Source of the DNA: Ampelomyces quisqualis
Taxonomy: Eukaryota > Ascomycota > Dothideomycetes > Pleosporales > Phaeosphaeriaceae
Direction of reading: 5' to 3'
Assembly (NCBI GenBank): GCA_018398575.1
Contig: JAGTXZ010000019.1
Coordinates: forward strand, 2,108,001-2,172,000
DNA length: 64,000 bases
Positions 10,748 through 22,898 of this stretch are shown here, in pieces. The notes beneath the pieces were generated by a model that was not told the DNA's origin, did not search any database, and saw only the letters and a program-made list of their open reading frames with translations. Both the position numbers and the translations under genes were made by a program. The stretch's first letter is position 1, and every line of letters starts with the position of its first letter.

Positions 10748-11631
10748 CTATGCGACGGCCGTCGTGGCAACAGCTGAGGGAGCCGGAGCGGCTGCGGGCA
10801 CCGCGGTCTTGTCGCCGTTCACTTCGGCTTGAGAGCAGTTCCGTGAGATGTGTCCTGTCATTCATCAGTCAACAAGCACGGACTGGGACATTATGAACTC
10901 ACCGGTCTCGCCGCAGGTGTAGCAGGTCTTTCCAGCAATGTCCAATCCATTAGGGCCTCCAGAAGCAGCGGTGCAGTCACGGCTGATGTGTCCTAGCTTC
11001 CCACAGGCATAACTTCACGAATCGTCAGTGAGGCACCGAAAGTCGGGGCACCCAAACTCACCACTTCATCGCCTGGGCCTGGCAGTCTCTGGCGAAATGG
11101 TTTGGCAAGCCGCACTTGTAGCAGCTAGCACTGCCACGTGCTCCACCAGCAAAGCCACCCCTGAAGCCTCCGTATCCGCCGCGGGGTGGGCCTCCTGCTC
11201 CGCGACCCATTCCGGGGTTTGGGCAGTTGCGAGCAAGATGGCCAGGGAGATTGCAGGAATAGCAACGTCCGCTAGTTCCAGCACCACTCAGGCGGAGCGT
11301 CGGGCAGTCAGCCTGTACGTGGCCAAGTCCCTGGCAGTGATAGCACTGCTTGGCTGTTGCTCGTCAGTGCGTGCTCGTGAGGGTCGCGTGGTTTCGATGA
11401 CCAGGAAGTTCAAGGGACTCGACGCGACGTACTTTCGGTGGTTCGGGGATGGGGGCATCCATTCGACTCATGACCAGGCTGCTTGCCTGTTCTTGGTCAG
11501 TATACATGTCGTAAGCGGTGCTCATGGGCCGACGGACAGTTGTAGCAGAGCCTCTCAGAAGAGGAGCAGACCTCGGCATAGTGACCGATGTTACCGCACT
11601 TGAAACACGCACGACGAGACAGAGAAGACAT
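10748..11631 (-). CDS. GIS2: GIS2/CNBP-like protein with seven CCHC zinc knuckles
   Basis: Gis2/CNBP proteins bind G-rich single-stranded RNA and DNA and act in translation control and stress granules. Five exons give 218 aa: 11631-11538, 11486-11433, 11353-11062, 11012-10903 and 10854-10748, all with GT-AG introns in consistent phase. Seven C-x2-C-x4-H-x4-C knuckles follow in order: CFKCGNIGHYAEVC, CYNCKQPGHESNGC, CYHCQGLGHVQADC, CYSCNLPGHLARNC, CYKCGLPNHFARDC, CYACGKLGHISRDC and CYTCGETGHISRNC. A Gly/Arg-rich RGG-like linker separates knuckles four and five. The tail is Ala/Pro-rich. Splitting of knuckles by introns, each restored exactly by the join, strongly supports the model. Seven knuckles matches yeast Gis2 and vertebrate CNBP. 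Confidence 0.93.
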
Positions 11632-12650
11632 ATTGCTAGTTCTTCCAGGATATCTGCATCACGTAGTGAATATATGAGTTATCTTTGTAGAAGTGTTGTT
11701 AAGGGGTCGCAAGCGAGCATGGAGTGACTTGGAAGGCTGCGTTTGCCGCGAGGAGAGTTTGCGTGGTAGGTAGTGAGGAGATGGACGGTGGCGCGCGTAC
11801 CTTCTTCAATTACTGCTTCAGTTCCTTCACCTGTCTTGATCTGTCAGTCGTCATGCCGCACAAAATTCGAAGCCGGTCGAGGGGCACGCGGGACAGCGGA
11901 ACAGCTCGAACCGAGTTCGTAAGAACGTGCGCAGTGATGGTGGGATTGGCGCAACGTACTTTCAGCTTCCAATCCTTTCCCTCGCAGCACAACCTTCCTC
12001 CGAGAGCGAATAAGTGAGTGGTGAAGTAAGTCTGCGGATCACACAGGGCGAAGCATGCAGCAAAAAGGACGTATCGTTGCGACCGGCCGCGCCCAAGCGC
12101 CTCTAGCGCAATTGGGCGGATTCCCGAGGTTTGAAATGACAAGCCTTGGAGGTCCAGATGAACGCCACTTTCATGTTAGGCTCGAGCCAATAATTGCCTC
12201 CTATGATGCACTACCAGCGCTTTGACTGACTCGTGATTGGCTGCAGCCATGTGCGACAACCCATGTTGTTCTTGAGTTTTTCCGATGCTCGCTCACCCCT
12301 CCACACTCACTAGGTGACATGACATGGAACTGGGCGCGCTGGAGACAGCCTCCGAGTTCCTGCATGAAAAGGCCTGCAGCCGAAGTAAACAATTCAAAAG
12401 AACCACAACGACGTCATTCATTTTCAAAATCTCTGTCTGTTGGTTGGTTACCTATTTTCCAAGCCACAAGGAATTCCAATCATGCTTGCGTAGCTAGCGA
12501 CACTGTCGTGATGCTGGCGGCATACATGGTATAGTTGACTACATTCGGAGAGGAGGCGCAAGGCTCTGCAATGATGACTCTATGCGTTTGGTACAGCCAT
12601 AGTGTCGTGCGTGGTGAGATGGTGACGCCTGTTCTAATCTGCAAGCCTTT
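11632..12650. other. Intergenic, about 1.0 kb
   Basis: This is probably the promoter and 5' leader of the GIS2-like gene plus the 3' flank of UAP1. Short ORFs on both strands show no conserved features, and I see no RNA gene. Confidence 0.5.
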
Positions 12651-14293
12651 CTAATCCTCCGACTCGATAACGGCGGGTGCTTTGACAGTCCGGTTCGAGA
12701 GGAAACCAAGCCCTTCTCCACCCTGCGTCGTAAATCAGTGACTTTTATACACAAATGGAGTCTTTTGAACTTACGTAGGAGATCAATGGCGACACCTCAA
12801 TACCATCCTCCATGTTCTCGCCAACGACAGTGGCACCGACAGCCTGCACCCACTTCTTACCCTGGGCCATAATATCCTGCTTGCTAGTATCTGGATCGTC
12901 CTCGCCAGTACCGCGTGCATTCTTGAGAGGGCTGAACTCGTCCTCTCGCTTGACCTCCATGCAGGCGAACTTCTCAAGCGTCAAGAAAGGGAAGCAGTCA
13001 AACACGAACTGTTCCAGCTTGATGCCGTTGGGCTTCTCCGGCTTGACTGTCTCGCCAGTCTCGGTGTTGACAAACGGAATCTTCTTGCGCGCCACATGGT
13101 GCGGCAGCTTCTTCGCCCACTCGGGAATGGACTCGAGGAACTTGTACGAGTAGTAGTGGTTGACGATGTTGGCGGCACGGAACTTGAGGAGATCCTGGTT
13201 CTTCGAGTCCTTTGCTTCCGCGTCGGCGGAATCGATTTCCGAGTATTCAACAACATCGGGCTTGCCGTTCTTCTGTAGAATGAGACCAACTGACTCCTTG
13301 GCATTGCGCTTGCGGACGACCTTGGTGGCAATGTCAACGCTCTTGGAGGCACTGAAGCCAATGAAGACAGGGTCAGCGACCTTGACAAGGCAATTGTCGA
13401 CGCAGTATGCATGAATGTGCTCGATTCCTCGCTTTCCCATGTCTCCGACAACGCCAGACTGAATCAGTGCTTGGTAAAGGCCTCCATTGCCGTCTGGGGC
13501 TACAGCGACCTGCACGTGTGTTAGTACTCAGTACTAGGTTACATGTGCGCATCCCACTGACCTTGGACTTGCTCTCGAGCAATATCTTGCCCTCGTTCGA
13601 GATGCAGGGCAGGACTCCCTGCTCGAATATGACCACATTCTGCTTCTTCAGCCCAAAGTAGTTGTTCTCCTCGAAGAATTTGGCGGTAGGTCCTCGCGTG
13701 GGTCCACTGGTCATGACGTACCAGGGAACTGTGACGCTCTCCTTGCCGTGCTTCTTTGCTGCTAACAGCTCGACCTTTTTGATCCTTTCTCCCTGGAGCT
13801 GAAACAATGACTTCTTGCTTGGCAGACCGATGTCGAAGCAGCCCTTTGGCGCGGAGCTGCCCAGTCGTGTACCCTGGCCACCTGCCATCAAGACGACAGC
13901 GACTTTGTTCTCAGCGATCAACTCCAGACCGCTGTTGTACCACTTCTCCAGGTCCTCCGCCTTGGAGTCGAGAACCGACGATGTAGCATATTCGGGGAGA
14001 GGCTCGATCTTGGACTCTTCGGATTCGGCTTCGACAGGCTTGAGTGCTCGATCGGTGATATCGTTGATGTAGTCGGGTTTGAAGCCGCTCAGTTGCTCGT
14101 AAAGGCCAGCCTTCTCCGCAGTTGACAGCTTGTCGTAGAATGCAAAGACCTGCTCCTGCCCGGCCTTTGAGTATTTTACTTTGAGCTCGTTGAGCTGCTC
14201 TTCGGTGGGCTCCTTTGCAGGGGGACCCTGGTTGGCGCTTGTGATGTGGAGTGCCTCCAGGGCATTGTTGATGGTCTCTTTGACGACTTCCAT
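12651..14293 (-). CDS. UAP1: UDP-N-acetylglucosamine pyrophosphorylase
   Basis: This enzyme makes UDP-GlcNAc from UTP and GlcNAc-1-phosphate in the cytosol, the last step before chitin, N-glycan and GPI-anchor synthesis. Exons 14293-13562, 13509-12775 and 12722-12651 give 512 aa, with introns 13561-13510 (GTCAGT donor) and 12774-12723. The nucleotidyltransferase signature LMAGGQGTRLGSSAPKG lies at about residues 135-151. Later come VAPDGNGGLY after the first junction, EYSEI, and a C-terminal KWVQAVGATVVG block. The length matches fungal UAP1 (about 480-510 aa). The chosen ATG (14293) gives the usual N-terminus; an upstream ATG at 14377 would add 28 residues that look like leader. Confidence 0.94.
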
Positions 14294-14852
14294 GGTGGGG
14301 TTATGTGTGATTGGGGGTCTGTATAGTATGTGCAGCAATGCAGTTGAACTCTTGATGAACCGCGAGAGGGAAATCAATGAAGAAGAACCAGGTGTTGAGG
14401 ATTCTAGCTAAAGTTTATGCACGGTAACACAAGCTCAGCTCGAGCTGCGCCTAGGTTACCCCACTATGCAAGGCGTCCCGCACAAGGCAAAACCTGCCCT
14501 GTCAGCGATCGAAAATCTTCACTTAACATAAGAGAATGTTGTGGAATCGTAAAACGCGTCCCCTATGAAGAAGTATGTGCACCCTGAGATGTTCATTACC
14601 TCATTGCTTATTGCACTCTTTGCGGCGGTCATTGCTTATTGCGCTCCATGCAGCTAGAAGTGTTATAATGCGCACTGTCTGGTGTAATCTATCTCATTCG
14701 TTGGTTACCAAAGGTTTCCAACGCGGTGCAGTGGTGCGATGACCATATATACGAATGTATATGAACAACAACTAACATGGCAATGGAATTTAGCACAATC
14801 GCTCGCCTGCAGCAGACCTTGACCAAAACGCCATTCTATCGTAGAAGATGAT
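14294..14852. other. Intergenic, about 0.56 kb
   Basis: This is the UAP1 promoter and the 3' flank of the L-rhamnonate dehydratase gene. It is locally AT-richer, with no gene seen. Confidence 0.5.
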
Positions 14853-16250
14853 TTATGCGTGGCCGTTTATATCCCCATTGACACCGTTCGATTGAGTTGG
14901 TTGTTCTGCTGGCTTCAATGACTTCATGGGCGCGGGGTTCAAGATTCTGGCAGCATCAATGAGACCAGCATTGGGATTCAGCTCCAAACCAAAGCCAGGG
15001 AGGTCGAGGGTCTTGACATTGAGATATCCTTTCGTGGGAATAGGCTCATTGAGGAACAGGTTTCCAAATACCGGTAGTACAGACTTCCCATCAGGGGAGT
15101 TGGCCAGGTACTCCTGGAACGGGCTGTTTGCTTGGCTAACGACGAAGTGGTAGCTGTAGGGTCCGCTGGCATGGGGCACGACGGGTATATCGTAGGCGGC
15201 AGCCATGGCGGCAACCTTGAGGAGTTCCGTCATGCCACCCACCCACATGACGTCGGGCTGGAGGATATCGAGGTTGCGGCCCTCGATGAGCTTTCTGAAA
15301 CCATATCTTGAGTACTCGTGTTCGCCCGTGGTAAACTTCATCCTGGGGTGTGCGCGCTTAATTTGCTCAAAACCATCGCTGTCATCAGGAGACAGACACT
15401 CCTCCCACCAGTTGAGGTTGAGGTGCTCTGTCGCCTTGACGACTTCGATGGTGTAGGGTACGTTGAGACTCATGTAGCAGTCGACCATGAGCGGGAAATC
15501 AGGGCCTACACTTTCACGGTGCTTGGTTAAGAAGTCTACATTCTTCTTCAGGCCTTGGGCGCCCTCGCCAGGGCCGTATGGTAGAGGCACCTTGGCTCCG
15601 AAGAAGCCCATCTCTTTTGCTGCTGCGGGGTCGGGACCAGTGCAGTAGAAGTCCAGTCTCTCCCGCGTTGCACCACCAATCATCTTGTACACTGGCTCAT
15701 TGCGCATCTTGCCAAGAAGATCCCAGATGGCCAGGTCGATGACCGAGATGACAGCGACGGGAAGGCCTTTCCTGCCGTAGAACATGGAAGCGCGGTACAT
15801 TTGCTCGAACATGTGGTTGGTGTCTCGTGGATCTTGGTCGACGGTCAGTGCGCGTCGAGTGAGTCGACGTGGGCGACGAGGTACCTTGACCGAGCAGGAA
15901 TCGCTCGAAATGCTCAGCGACCAGCCAGCATGCCGGCGGACCGCCGAAGCCTGTGGCAAAACCCTTGGTGCCGTCGGTTGCTTCCAGCTCGACGCAGAAG
16001 CTTCCGAGGACGTTGATGCCCCACGAGGTCCTTGACTTGCGGTATTGCTCATACTGGCTCATGGGCGTGCTGATCTTGCTGTCAATCAGCCAGTGCCCGC
16101 CATGGACATTGTGATAGTCCTGCGCACACGCGTTAGGTGGGGTTCGGGGGGCGTGTTTTTCCTGCGCCGACTTACGCCTCCACTTCCGGGCCCCTGGGTC
16201 AGGAAGGTCTTGACGGCTTTGATGGTGGGGAAGTCGGGTGGCATTCTCAT
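14853..16250 (-). CDS. LRA3: L-rhamnonate dehydratase (enolase superfamily)
   Basis: This enzyme dehydrates L-rhamnonate to 2-keto-3-deoxy-L-rhamnonate in the non-phosphorylative fungal L-rhamnose pathway. Exons 16250-16176, 16119-15885 and 15832-14853 give 429 aa, with introns 16175-16120 and 15884-15833. The N-terminal capping domain (SGGDYHNVHGGHWLIDSKIS) is followed by the barrel, with candidate Mg ligands Asp221 (VDCYMSLN), Glu247 (WWEECLSPDD) and Glu274 (TGEHEYSRYG). His324 in VPHASGPY is a candidate catalytic residue. The length and sequence match rhamnonate dehydratases better than generic mandelate racemases, but substrate is inferred. Met at 16250 was chosen over 16244 and 16298. 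It is transcribed divergently from a Zn2Cys6 regulator 404 bp away, an arrangement that suggests co-regulation. Confidence 0.88.
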
Positions 16251-16654
16251 CTCTGGCGGAAGAAATGCAGAGTGACTGCTGCTGGCGCGGGGGGGCACGC
16301 GGGCGCCGAGGCTGATTTATACACGCTGGCCATGGTCAGGTGAAGGATCCACAGGGAGGCCTCAGCAACGAGCATAGCATGGCTTCGGTGGATCTCGCAG
16401 CGGTGCTCGCTCCGAAGCCAGGCGCGGTAGGAGCCAGGGCACGCTCCAGCGTGGATCGCCGAGGCGTGGGGTTGAGGCTCGTCGCCGGGCAGGCGAAGCC
16501 ACCAGTCAGACGGCGCGGAAGCGGACGACGCAGACGGCTGACGGGCGCGGGCGGACCTCGGCGGGGGTGGGCGGTGGTCCCCAGGCCTCGGGCGCTGCTG
16601 CTCCGAAGACACCACCTGCTGCTCTGCACGCTCCAACCACGGCGCCCCGATGGC
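16251..16654. promoter_or_regulatory. Divergent promoter between rhamnonate dehydratase and Zn2Cys6 factor
   Basis: Both flanking start codons point away from this 404-bp region, so it must hold the upstream control sequences of both genes. It is GC-rich, including repeated CGGNG-like triplets, but I could not identify a specific operator. Open frames across it encode Arg/Pro/Leu-rich junk typical of GC-rich leader DNA. Confidence 0.55.
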
Positions 16655-19203
16655 ATGCTCGCCATGAGCGCAACACCAGCGTCCACGGCTGCGCCCTGCG
16701 CCCAGCAGACGGCGAGCCCCAGCGCCGCCTCGAGCGACGACGGCTCCAGCGGCGAGGACGCCGTCGCGCGCGCCCCGGGCGCTGCCTCGGCAAAGCGGAA
16801 GCGCCCCGTTTCGGTGAGCTGCGAAACGTATGTATGCTCCCCCCGCGCCCTTGAGCTGCGCCTGGCGCCCACTGACCGGCCTGGCTGCATCCAGCTGCAA
16901 GACGCGAAAGGTGAAGTGCGACCGCGCACATCCAGCATGCGGTACGGACCAGGTCCTCTCTGCCGCTGCCGGCCGCGCGCTGACACGTGACTCGTGAGAC
17001 AGGCTGGTGCGTCAAGAACCACGGCACGTGCATCTATCTCGTACGCTGCCCCTCCCCCCGCGGACGGCCACCGGCACACGATGCTGACCCCGCGCAGCCA
17101 CGCAAGAAGCCCGGCCTGCGCGCCGGCTACGGGAGAGAGCTGGAGGCGCGCCTGGACAAGCTCGAGTCGCTCATCGTCCAGCAGCAGACCCAGATCCACC
17201 AGCTGTCCACCCCCCACGTCGCCTCCGGGCCTCCCGTTGTGCACACGCCGCACATTCCTCGACCCGAAACCGCCCTGTTTCTCCAGAAGCCCGCGCCCTC
17301 GTTCCCGGCGCACAATGCCATACCAAGTCAGTTCAGGCCAGGCCTGACGGACGGCCGGCCGACGCCCTCGGTCACAAGCAACGCATACCATGGACACTCA
17401 GACCACGTGCCCCAGGGCATGGGCTACCATGACCGCTTCGCGCCTTCCGTCGCGCCTTCCGTCGCGCCTTCTCTCGGCCAAGCGGACGCTGATTTCCCGC
17501 CGTACGATCTGCTGTACGCACTGGTCGACCTGTTTTTCAAGCACATCTACCCGTGGTGCCCCATCCTCCATCGCCAGACAACGTTGAATGCGCTGTTTGG
17601 CGACACACCCCTCGACGAGGAAGACAGAGTCATCCTGCATGCAGTCGTCGCTACCACGCTCAAGTTCTCGGCCGATGCGCGACTCACAGGCGAAAAGCGG
17701 GCACGGTACCATGCAAGTGCAAAGTCCAAGGTATTACTTTATGGCATCGAGAACAGCTCAGTCAAATCGCTGCAAGCGCTCGTCATCTTGGCGCTCGATG
17801 TCGTCGGCTGTTCCAACGGGCCACCCGGCTGGAATCTGCTGGCCCTGATCACTCGGAGTGTCGTGCAGCTTGGGCTCGCCATGGAGACATACTCGCCCGC
17901 CGTCGCTCCACAGTTCGCGTCCATCTACACATTGCGCGCCATAGTTCTGCCGGAGCCCAAGGACTGGATCGAAGAAGAGTCACGACGTCGACTGTTCTGG
18001 ATGATTTATCTCCTCGACCGATATGCCACGGTGGCAACCGCCTTTGAATTTGCACTCGACGAGAACGAGATTGATCGCCGACTCCCATGCCACGACGACC
18101 TCTACGCTCGCAATGTGTCTGTCCAGACTCGATGGTTCCACACATGTACAAGATCCGACTACAGTATGAATCGGCCAGAGAACCTAGGACCCTTCTCCTA
18201 TTACGTCGAAATGCTCGGCATACTCACAAAGGTGCACAAGTTTCTGAAGCAGCCCGTCGACATCACATCGTTGGGCGACGTAGAAAAATGGCAGAGCCAG
18301 TACCGGGAGCTCGACAGTGCTATTGAGAACTGGAAGTACAACTTGCCACAAGATCTGGGAAATGCAGCCAGACTCTTCACAAAGTCTGGCCTCGGCCAGA
18401 ACCTCAACAGCGGTCTTGTCATGCTTCATGCCGCATATCACACGTAAGTCGTGCGGAAATGCCGACGCGGGAACTCGCTGACCTATGATAGGACTCTGAT
18501 ACGCCTGCACTCATCCGCTGCCTATCCAACTCATCGCTCTCCAATCTTTGCGCCTTCGTTTAGCGCAAGTCAAAAATGTCTCAGCGCTGTGGAGAACCTC
18601 ACTACGCTGTGTGCTTCTGTTCGCGACAACGGCCTTCTCAGTAAGCTCGGTCCGCCGTTTGCCTTCTCGCTTTGGGTCGCAGCACGTGTGTTGTTGGTGC
18701 ATGGCTCGACGATCGATCATCGCGTGGACACCTCGATCAATCTTCTTGTCAACACCCTGCAGGAATTCGGCCAATACTGGGAGGTTGGAACTCGGTATGC
18801 CACCTTACTTTCGCGCGTTCTGTCGGAATATCAGGAGTCACAGCAAACTCCGAGCGGATTGAATGGTGAACGTGTAACACCGTCCACAGTCAAGATCCTG
18901 GCAGACATGCGTCGCTGCGCGTTCGATCTCGACTTCCTCATTTCGCGACAACCAAAACTTCACAACAATGCCCGACTCCCGTCTCTCACGCCGGCTCGCA
19001 CGCCAGCACCGAATGAGCTGGAATACTTGGACGTCTTTGACTTTTTTAACTTGCCACGACTGCCTGTATCCATGGAATCTACCATGAGCTATTCTGCAGT
19101 AGATGGCATGCAGATGCCCGAGGGGGCATACGAGAACGAATCGAACATCACGAACTACATGGTCGATGCCAGTTCGGATTGGTTCATGAAACAGCCGGCT
19201 TGA
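16655..19203 (+). CDS. Zn2Cys6 transcription factor with fungal-specific TF domain
   Basis: Five exons give 771 aa: 16655-16827, 16895-16941, 17003-17040, 17098-18443 and 18492-19203. Splicing rebuilds a perfect binuclear zinc cluster split by two introns, with Cys56, 59, 66, 73, 76 and 83 (C-x2-C-x6-C-x6-C-x2-C-x6-C). After a further 57-nt intron (17041-17097, in frame, so optional) comes PRKKPGLRAGYGRELEARL and a coiled-coil dimerisation helix. The middle region matches the fungal_trans domain: YPWCPILHRQTTL, then SRRRLFWMIYLLDR. The N-terminus is Ser/Ala-rich. ATG 16655 or 16664 is the likely start; longer upstream frames are low-complexity. Its position head-to-head with L-rhamnonate dehydratase suggests it may control rhamnose catabolism, as TRC1 lies in the rhamnose cluster of Scheffersomyces stipitis; that role is inference. 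Confidence 0.9.
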
Positions 19204-19976
19204 AAGCAGATAAATAGCTATATGCAATATACAGCTTTCTACTTTCTACTCTCTATTTGAAGAAGATTCGAGTCGCTGGTCGGTCCTGCTACATATTGCT
19301 TGAGATTCTTGCTATCATCCTATCAGCACGTAGTTCTCAGATGGCTCTATAACTTTCATTTCCCGTAGATACCCCGTTATCTTGGTATAGAGCTATTACT
19401 ATCGTTTTGTTCAAAGTACATGGCAAATCTATGCGGCAACACCGAATCGATCCATGGCCAACCGCACAAACAGTGCTGCTCGCGTAGGACGTAACAGTCT
19501 TCTCACGATCCTTTGCCTCCCAAATCGAGCAGAGCATCGCATCGCACTGATATGTCGTGCCAGTGACCCGCAGAATACGCGATTGCCGAGTTCGCAACGC
19601 CGATCCGATTTACCCCCCCACTACCTACCTACCTACCTACCTACTAGTCCTATCCCAACCCTCACGACATTCCGATCAACCTGTTTCCTTTTTACTCCTG
19701 TTGGTTCTTGGTGAGTAGACTTTTTTTGCTGTTGGTGGAGCTGTTGCGCACAAAGTAATTTGTTATCCGTGTCTCGAGGTGTTGAAATCGTATTAGGGCT
19801 GGCTGAGTTTCGGGCTCCGCTTTGTGTGATGAAGGCGGGTAGGTCTATCGAGATGCATGCCTTGGCTGATTTTTGGGGTTTGTGGATACTTCCTAGAACC
19901 ATCTTCACTGCTTGAGTTATCCGAATCAATCTCCACTCACCACGATTGTAGTCAGACCACGCATCGCTGGCACAAT
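19204..19976. other. Intergenic, about 0.77 kb
   Basis: This is the 3' flank of the Zn2Cys6 gene and the promoter of D-amino acid oxidase. It contains a (CTAC)6 microsatellite at 19621-19644. No gene is supported. Confidence 0.5.
19621..19644. repeat. (CTAC)6 microsatellite
   Basis: Six perfect tandem CTAC units follow a short C-run in the D-amino acid oxidase upstream region. This type of tract is prone to length change. Confidence 0.9.
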
Positions 19977-21435
19977 ATGTCAGAACCACAAAACATCACT
20001 GTGCTTGGAGCTGGTGTTATAGGACTGACGTCTGCTCTCGTTCTGGCCGATACTTATCCTTTGGCAAAGGTCACGGTGGTCGCAAAGCACTTCCCCGGTG
20101 ATCGCTCGATCGAGTATACGTCTCCATGGGCCGGGGCTAATTGGTCGTCAATGGCGCATGACCATGGTCCGCTCGAGAAGTATGATGAAGTAACATTCAA
20201 GAGATTTGGGCAATTGATCGATGGCGAGGTTGTATGGGGCTGCAAGGCTATCAAGAAAGGAGAGGGAAATGAAGTTGGCCTGGGAAGGATAGGTACGTAC
20301 ACTGTTGAGCCGAAGAATTAGTGCACACTCTGATCACAGTAGGCATGTGGGGTATTTTCGACTCGTCCGTTGAAGAAGCAGGTATCCTGAGTGAGGGAAC
20401 CGGGAAGATCTGGTACGATGAACTCGTCGGCGGGCTTGGATATTTAAGCAAGGAAGCACTACCAAAAGATGCAGTCTTTGGACTTGATTTCCCCACGACC
20501 TTTCGTATCAACACTCCGGTCTATCTTAACTGGTAAGCAGCATTCACATCCTCGACTCATTCACAACAATGGAATGCATATATCCACAGACAACTAACCA
20601 CATCCCAAGGCTGCAAACCCAAGCTTTATCCAAAGGCATCAACCTCGTCCGCCGAAAATACACCTCTCTCACCTCCGTCCTCACCTCCTTCCCCTCCACC
20701 ACCCTCCTCATCAACGCAACCGGCATCGGACCCCTCAACCTCACCGACATCCGCGACACAAACCTCTACCCCACACGCGGGCAGACCTACCTCGTCGCTG
20801 AGCCCCAAACCCCGATATCCAGAATGTACGAATTCGAGCGGTCGAATAAGTATGAAGCGTGATGAAACATCCTCGTGCTTCCCCAACCAACTCTTCCCCG
20901 CTGACACGGATCGCTAATCATCTTGCGTCATCCAGGTACGTCCGCTCCCCAAAACGCATCGACCCAACAACATGCTACGTCTTCCCGCGCCCGCTCGGCG
21001 GCGGTGTGATCCTCGGCGGCAGCCGCCAAGACAACAACTGGAGCGATGTGTGGGACGAAGACCTCGGGCAGGAGATTTTGCTGCGGTGTTGTGCGTTGTG
21101 TCCCGAGTTGGGGCGGCCGGCGGATTTGCAGGTTATTTCGAGGAATGTTGGACTGAGACGTAGGTTTGCTGGTTGGATTTGCCGAGGGGGAAGGGATTGG
21201 GCTGACTATTTCCCGTAGCGTCGAGGAAAGGTGGGCCGAGAATTGAGGTGGAGATGGGGACGTGGGGGGTTCCGGTCGTGCATTGCTATGGGCATTCTGG
21301 GGCGGGGTATCAATCTTCTTGGTGTGTCTTTATGTTTGATTAGTATGCATCTCTGAAGCTGACGTGTGCAGGGGCACTGCTGAACGTGTGCTAGAATTGG
21401 CGCAGAAGGCGTTGGGTAAGGCGTCGAAGCTATGA
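19977..21435 (+). CDS. D-amino acid oxidase, peroxisomal (C-terminal SKL)
   Basis: This FAD enzyme oxidatively deaminates D-amino acids to 2-oxo acids, ammonia and H2O2. Six exons give 378 aa: 19977-20292, 20343-20532, 20610-20849, 20936-21159, 21219-21321 and 21372-21435. The N-terminal dinucleotide fold has GAGVIG at residues 11-16 (VLGAGVIGLTSALVLAD). Further hallmarks are SPWAGANWSS, INATGIG, TRGQTYLV, YVFPRPLGGGVILGGS and the C-terminal HCYGHSGAGYQSSWGTA, which contains the DAO signature. The last three residues are Ser-Lys-Leu, a canonical PTS1, so peroxisomal location is well supported. Length agrees with yeast and mammalian D-amino acid oxidases (about 350-380 aa). D-aspartate oxidase is the main alternative and cannot be excluded from sequence alone. 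Confidence 0.94.
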
Positions 21436-22898
21436 TCGCTGAAGTTGGAATCAGAGTCACCATCCGTCACAGAGGAATTCGTCATTGAATTCGCAAATTC
21501 GTCATCCTTCGAACCTATCTAGACAATCCTTTGTGATTTCTACACTTTCATCCTCTTCAAATACAAAAACCTTCTTCCCCCTTGCAAACCCCTCCGCAAC
21601 AGCCATCGCTGGTCCCTTCGCACCCACACCACGCAATCTGTCTTCGCAGCATCCACCAGCCCATCACCCTGCATCATACCAGCGCCAATTCCATCGAAAA
21701 TCTCGCCCCATCCATGAATCCAGATCTCCCCAGCCCATCCCAACGAAACACGCGAATCCGACAAGCGCTCGTCGCACCTCCATCGTTGGCATGCCGTGCA
21801 AGAACACAGATGCCATAGACAGCCTTTCCCCCCGAAATTTGCGCAACGAGCAAAACGACCACAACACCGCCTTTCCACGGCTCACGACGCCACGCCCAAC
21901 GCGCACTCATGGAATGCGCAAGCTTGACACCCGAGGTCGGATGTCAACTGCCTTGTTTACATGCTCATGTGATCGGCAACCGGGACGCGTGCTCACGCCG
22001 CTTGGTTGTAACATGTGCTGATTGTATGTACGCGTTTCGACACACGGGGTCTGGAACGGATCGCTTTGTCGGCGGAAGGGTCTTGGGTGCGCACGATGCG
22101 TGCTCGGTGAGGGTCGTTGAGGGTCGTTGAGGGTCGTTGAGAAGAGAGGTTATGCCAGCTGTAATGTCCGTGTGGGAAGCGTGGTTGGGAAACGTCATGA
22201 CCGTGTTGCGAGCGGTTGTGCAGACTGGTTGCAGTGAGGCTGCGAAGTGGAGGATATTGGGTTCCGTGCGGAAAGTAGGTCAGCGAAGCTGCTGTACGTG
22301 GTTACATGTTTGAGTTGTCAAGGTATGGTTCTGGTCCTCCGGGCGTTGGAAGAGATTCCATTCTTCTGATCTGTAGGCTGACCGAAGGAGAGGGTCGGGA
22401 TGGTTGGAGTTGATTTCGTAGATCTCGATGGTTGCGGCTCGAATGATAAGGCAAGAAAGGATCGAGTGCTGAGGTTGCATTGGCCAGACATGAATGAGGG
22501 TTTTGGTGAAATACAGAAGATGTGTGGTTGGTTGATACCATCAAATCTGCTGTAACGTTGACGTGCTACACAGTAATAGGCAGCATGTGTAATGTTACCA
22601 CTAAGGGGAGGAGCACATGATCCAAAACTCAGGCTGTGCATCAAAACAATGACGCCCTTTCGTGCTGGAAAGTAATTGAAATCTCATTATCGTGTACCAT
22701 GAAAGAATGGAACGTAAGTATATTGTAAACTGAAGAATGTTTTGAAATGCAGACATTACCATAGTGTGTGACCAAAACCGATCGGAATATCCCCCAAGAA
22801 GGCCCCCTGAGCTGACCTGATGTCAGCCCTCCCGAGTGGAAAGCAGCTCCGCTTGGTTTCTGGGAACGGGTACACGCTGTTATGCCAGGCCGATGACA
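21436..22898. other. Convergent intergenic region, about 1.46 kb
   Basis: This lies between the 3' ends of D-amino acid oxidase and the DUF1479 gene. The 21485-22021 segment is pyrimidine-rich on the plus strand, giving overlapping ORFs of 70-178 codons on both strands. None shows a domain. A short minus-strand stretch (VAEGFARGKKVFVFEEDE, around 21520-21600) reads protein-like but is bounded by stops. A 10-bp tandem repeat lies at 22111-22140. Confidence 0.45.
22111..22140. repeat. Three tandem 10-bp repeats (GGGTCGTTGA)
   Basis: Three perfect head-to-tail copies of GGGTCGTTGA occupy 22111-22140 in the convergent gap; the TGA of a partial copy precedes them. No function is evident. Confidence 0.9.

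Noticed and set aside
16336..17397. 353-codon minus ORF over the Zn2Cys6 gene start
   Set aside because: GC-rich DNA produces long antisense frames; the plus strand rebuilds a perfect zinc cluster across two introns.
21485..22021. 178-codon plus ORF after D-amino acid oxidase, and its minus counterparts
   Set aside because: All are low-complexity or broken by stops; no frame has a domain. Only a short minus-strand VAEGFARGKKVFVFEEDE stretch looked protein-like.
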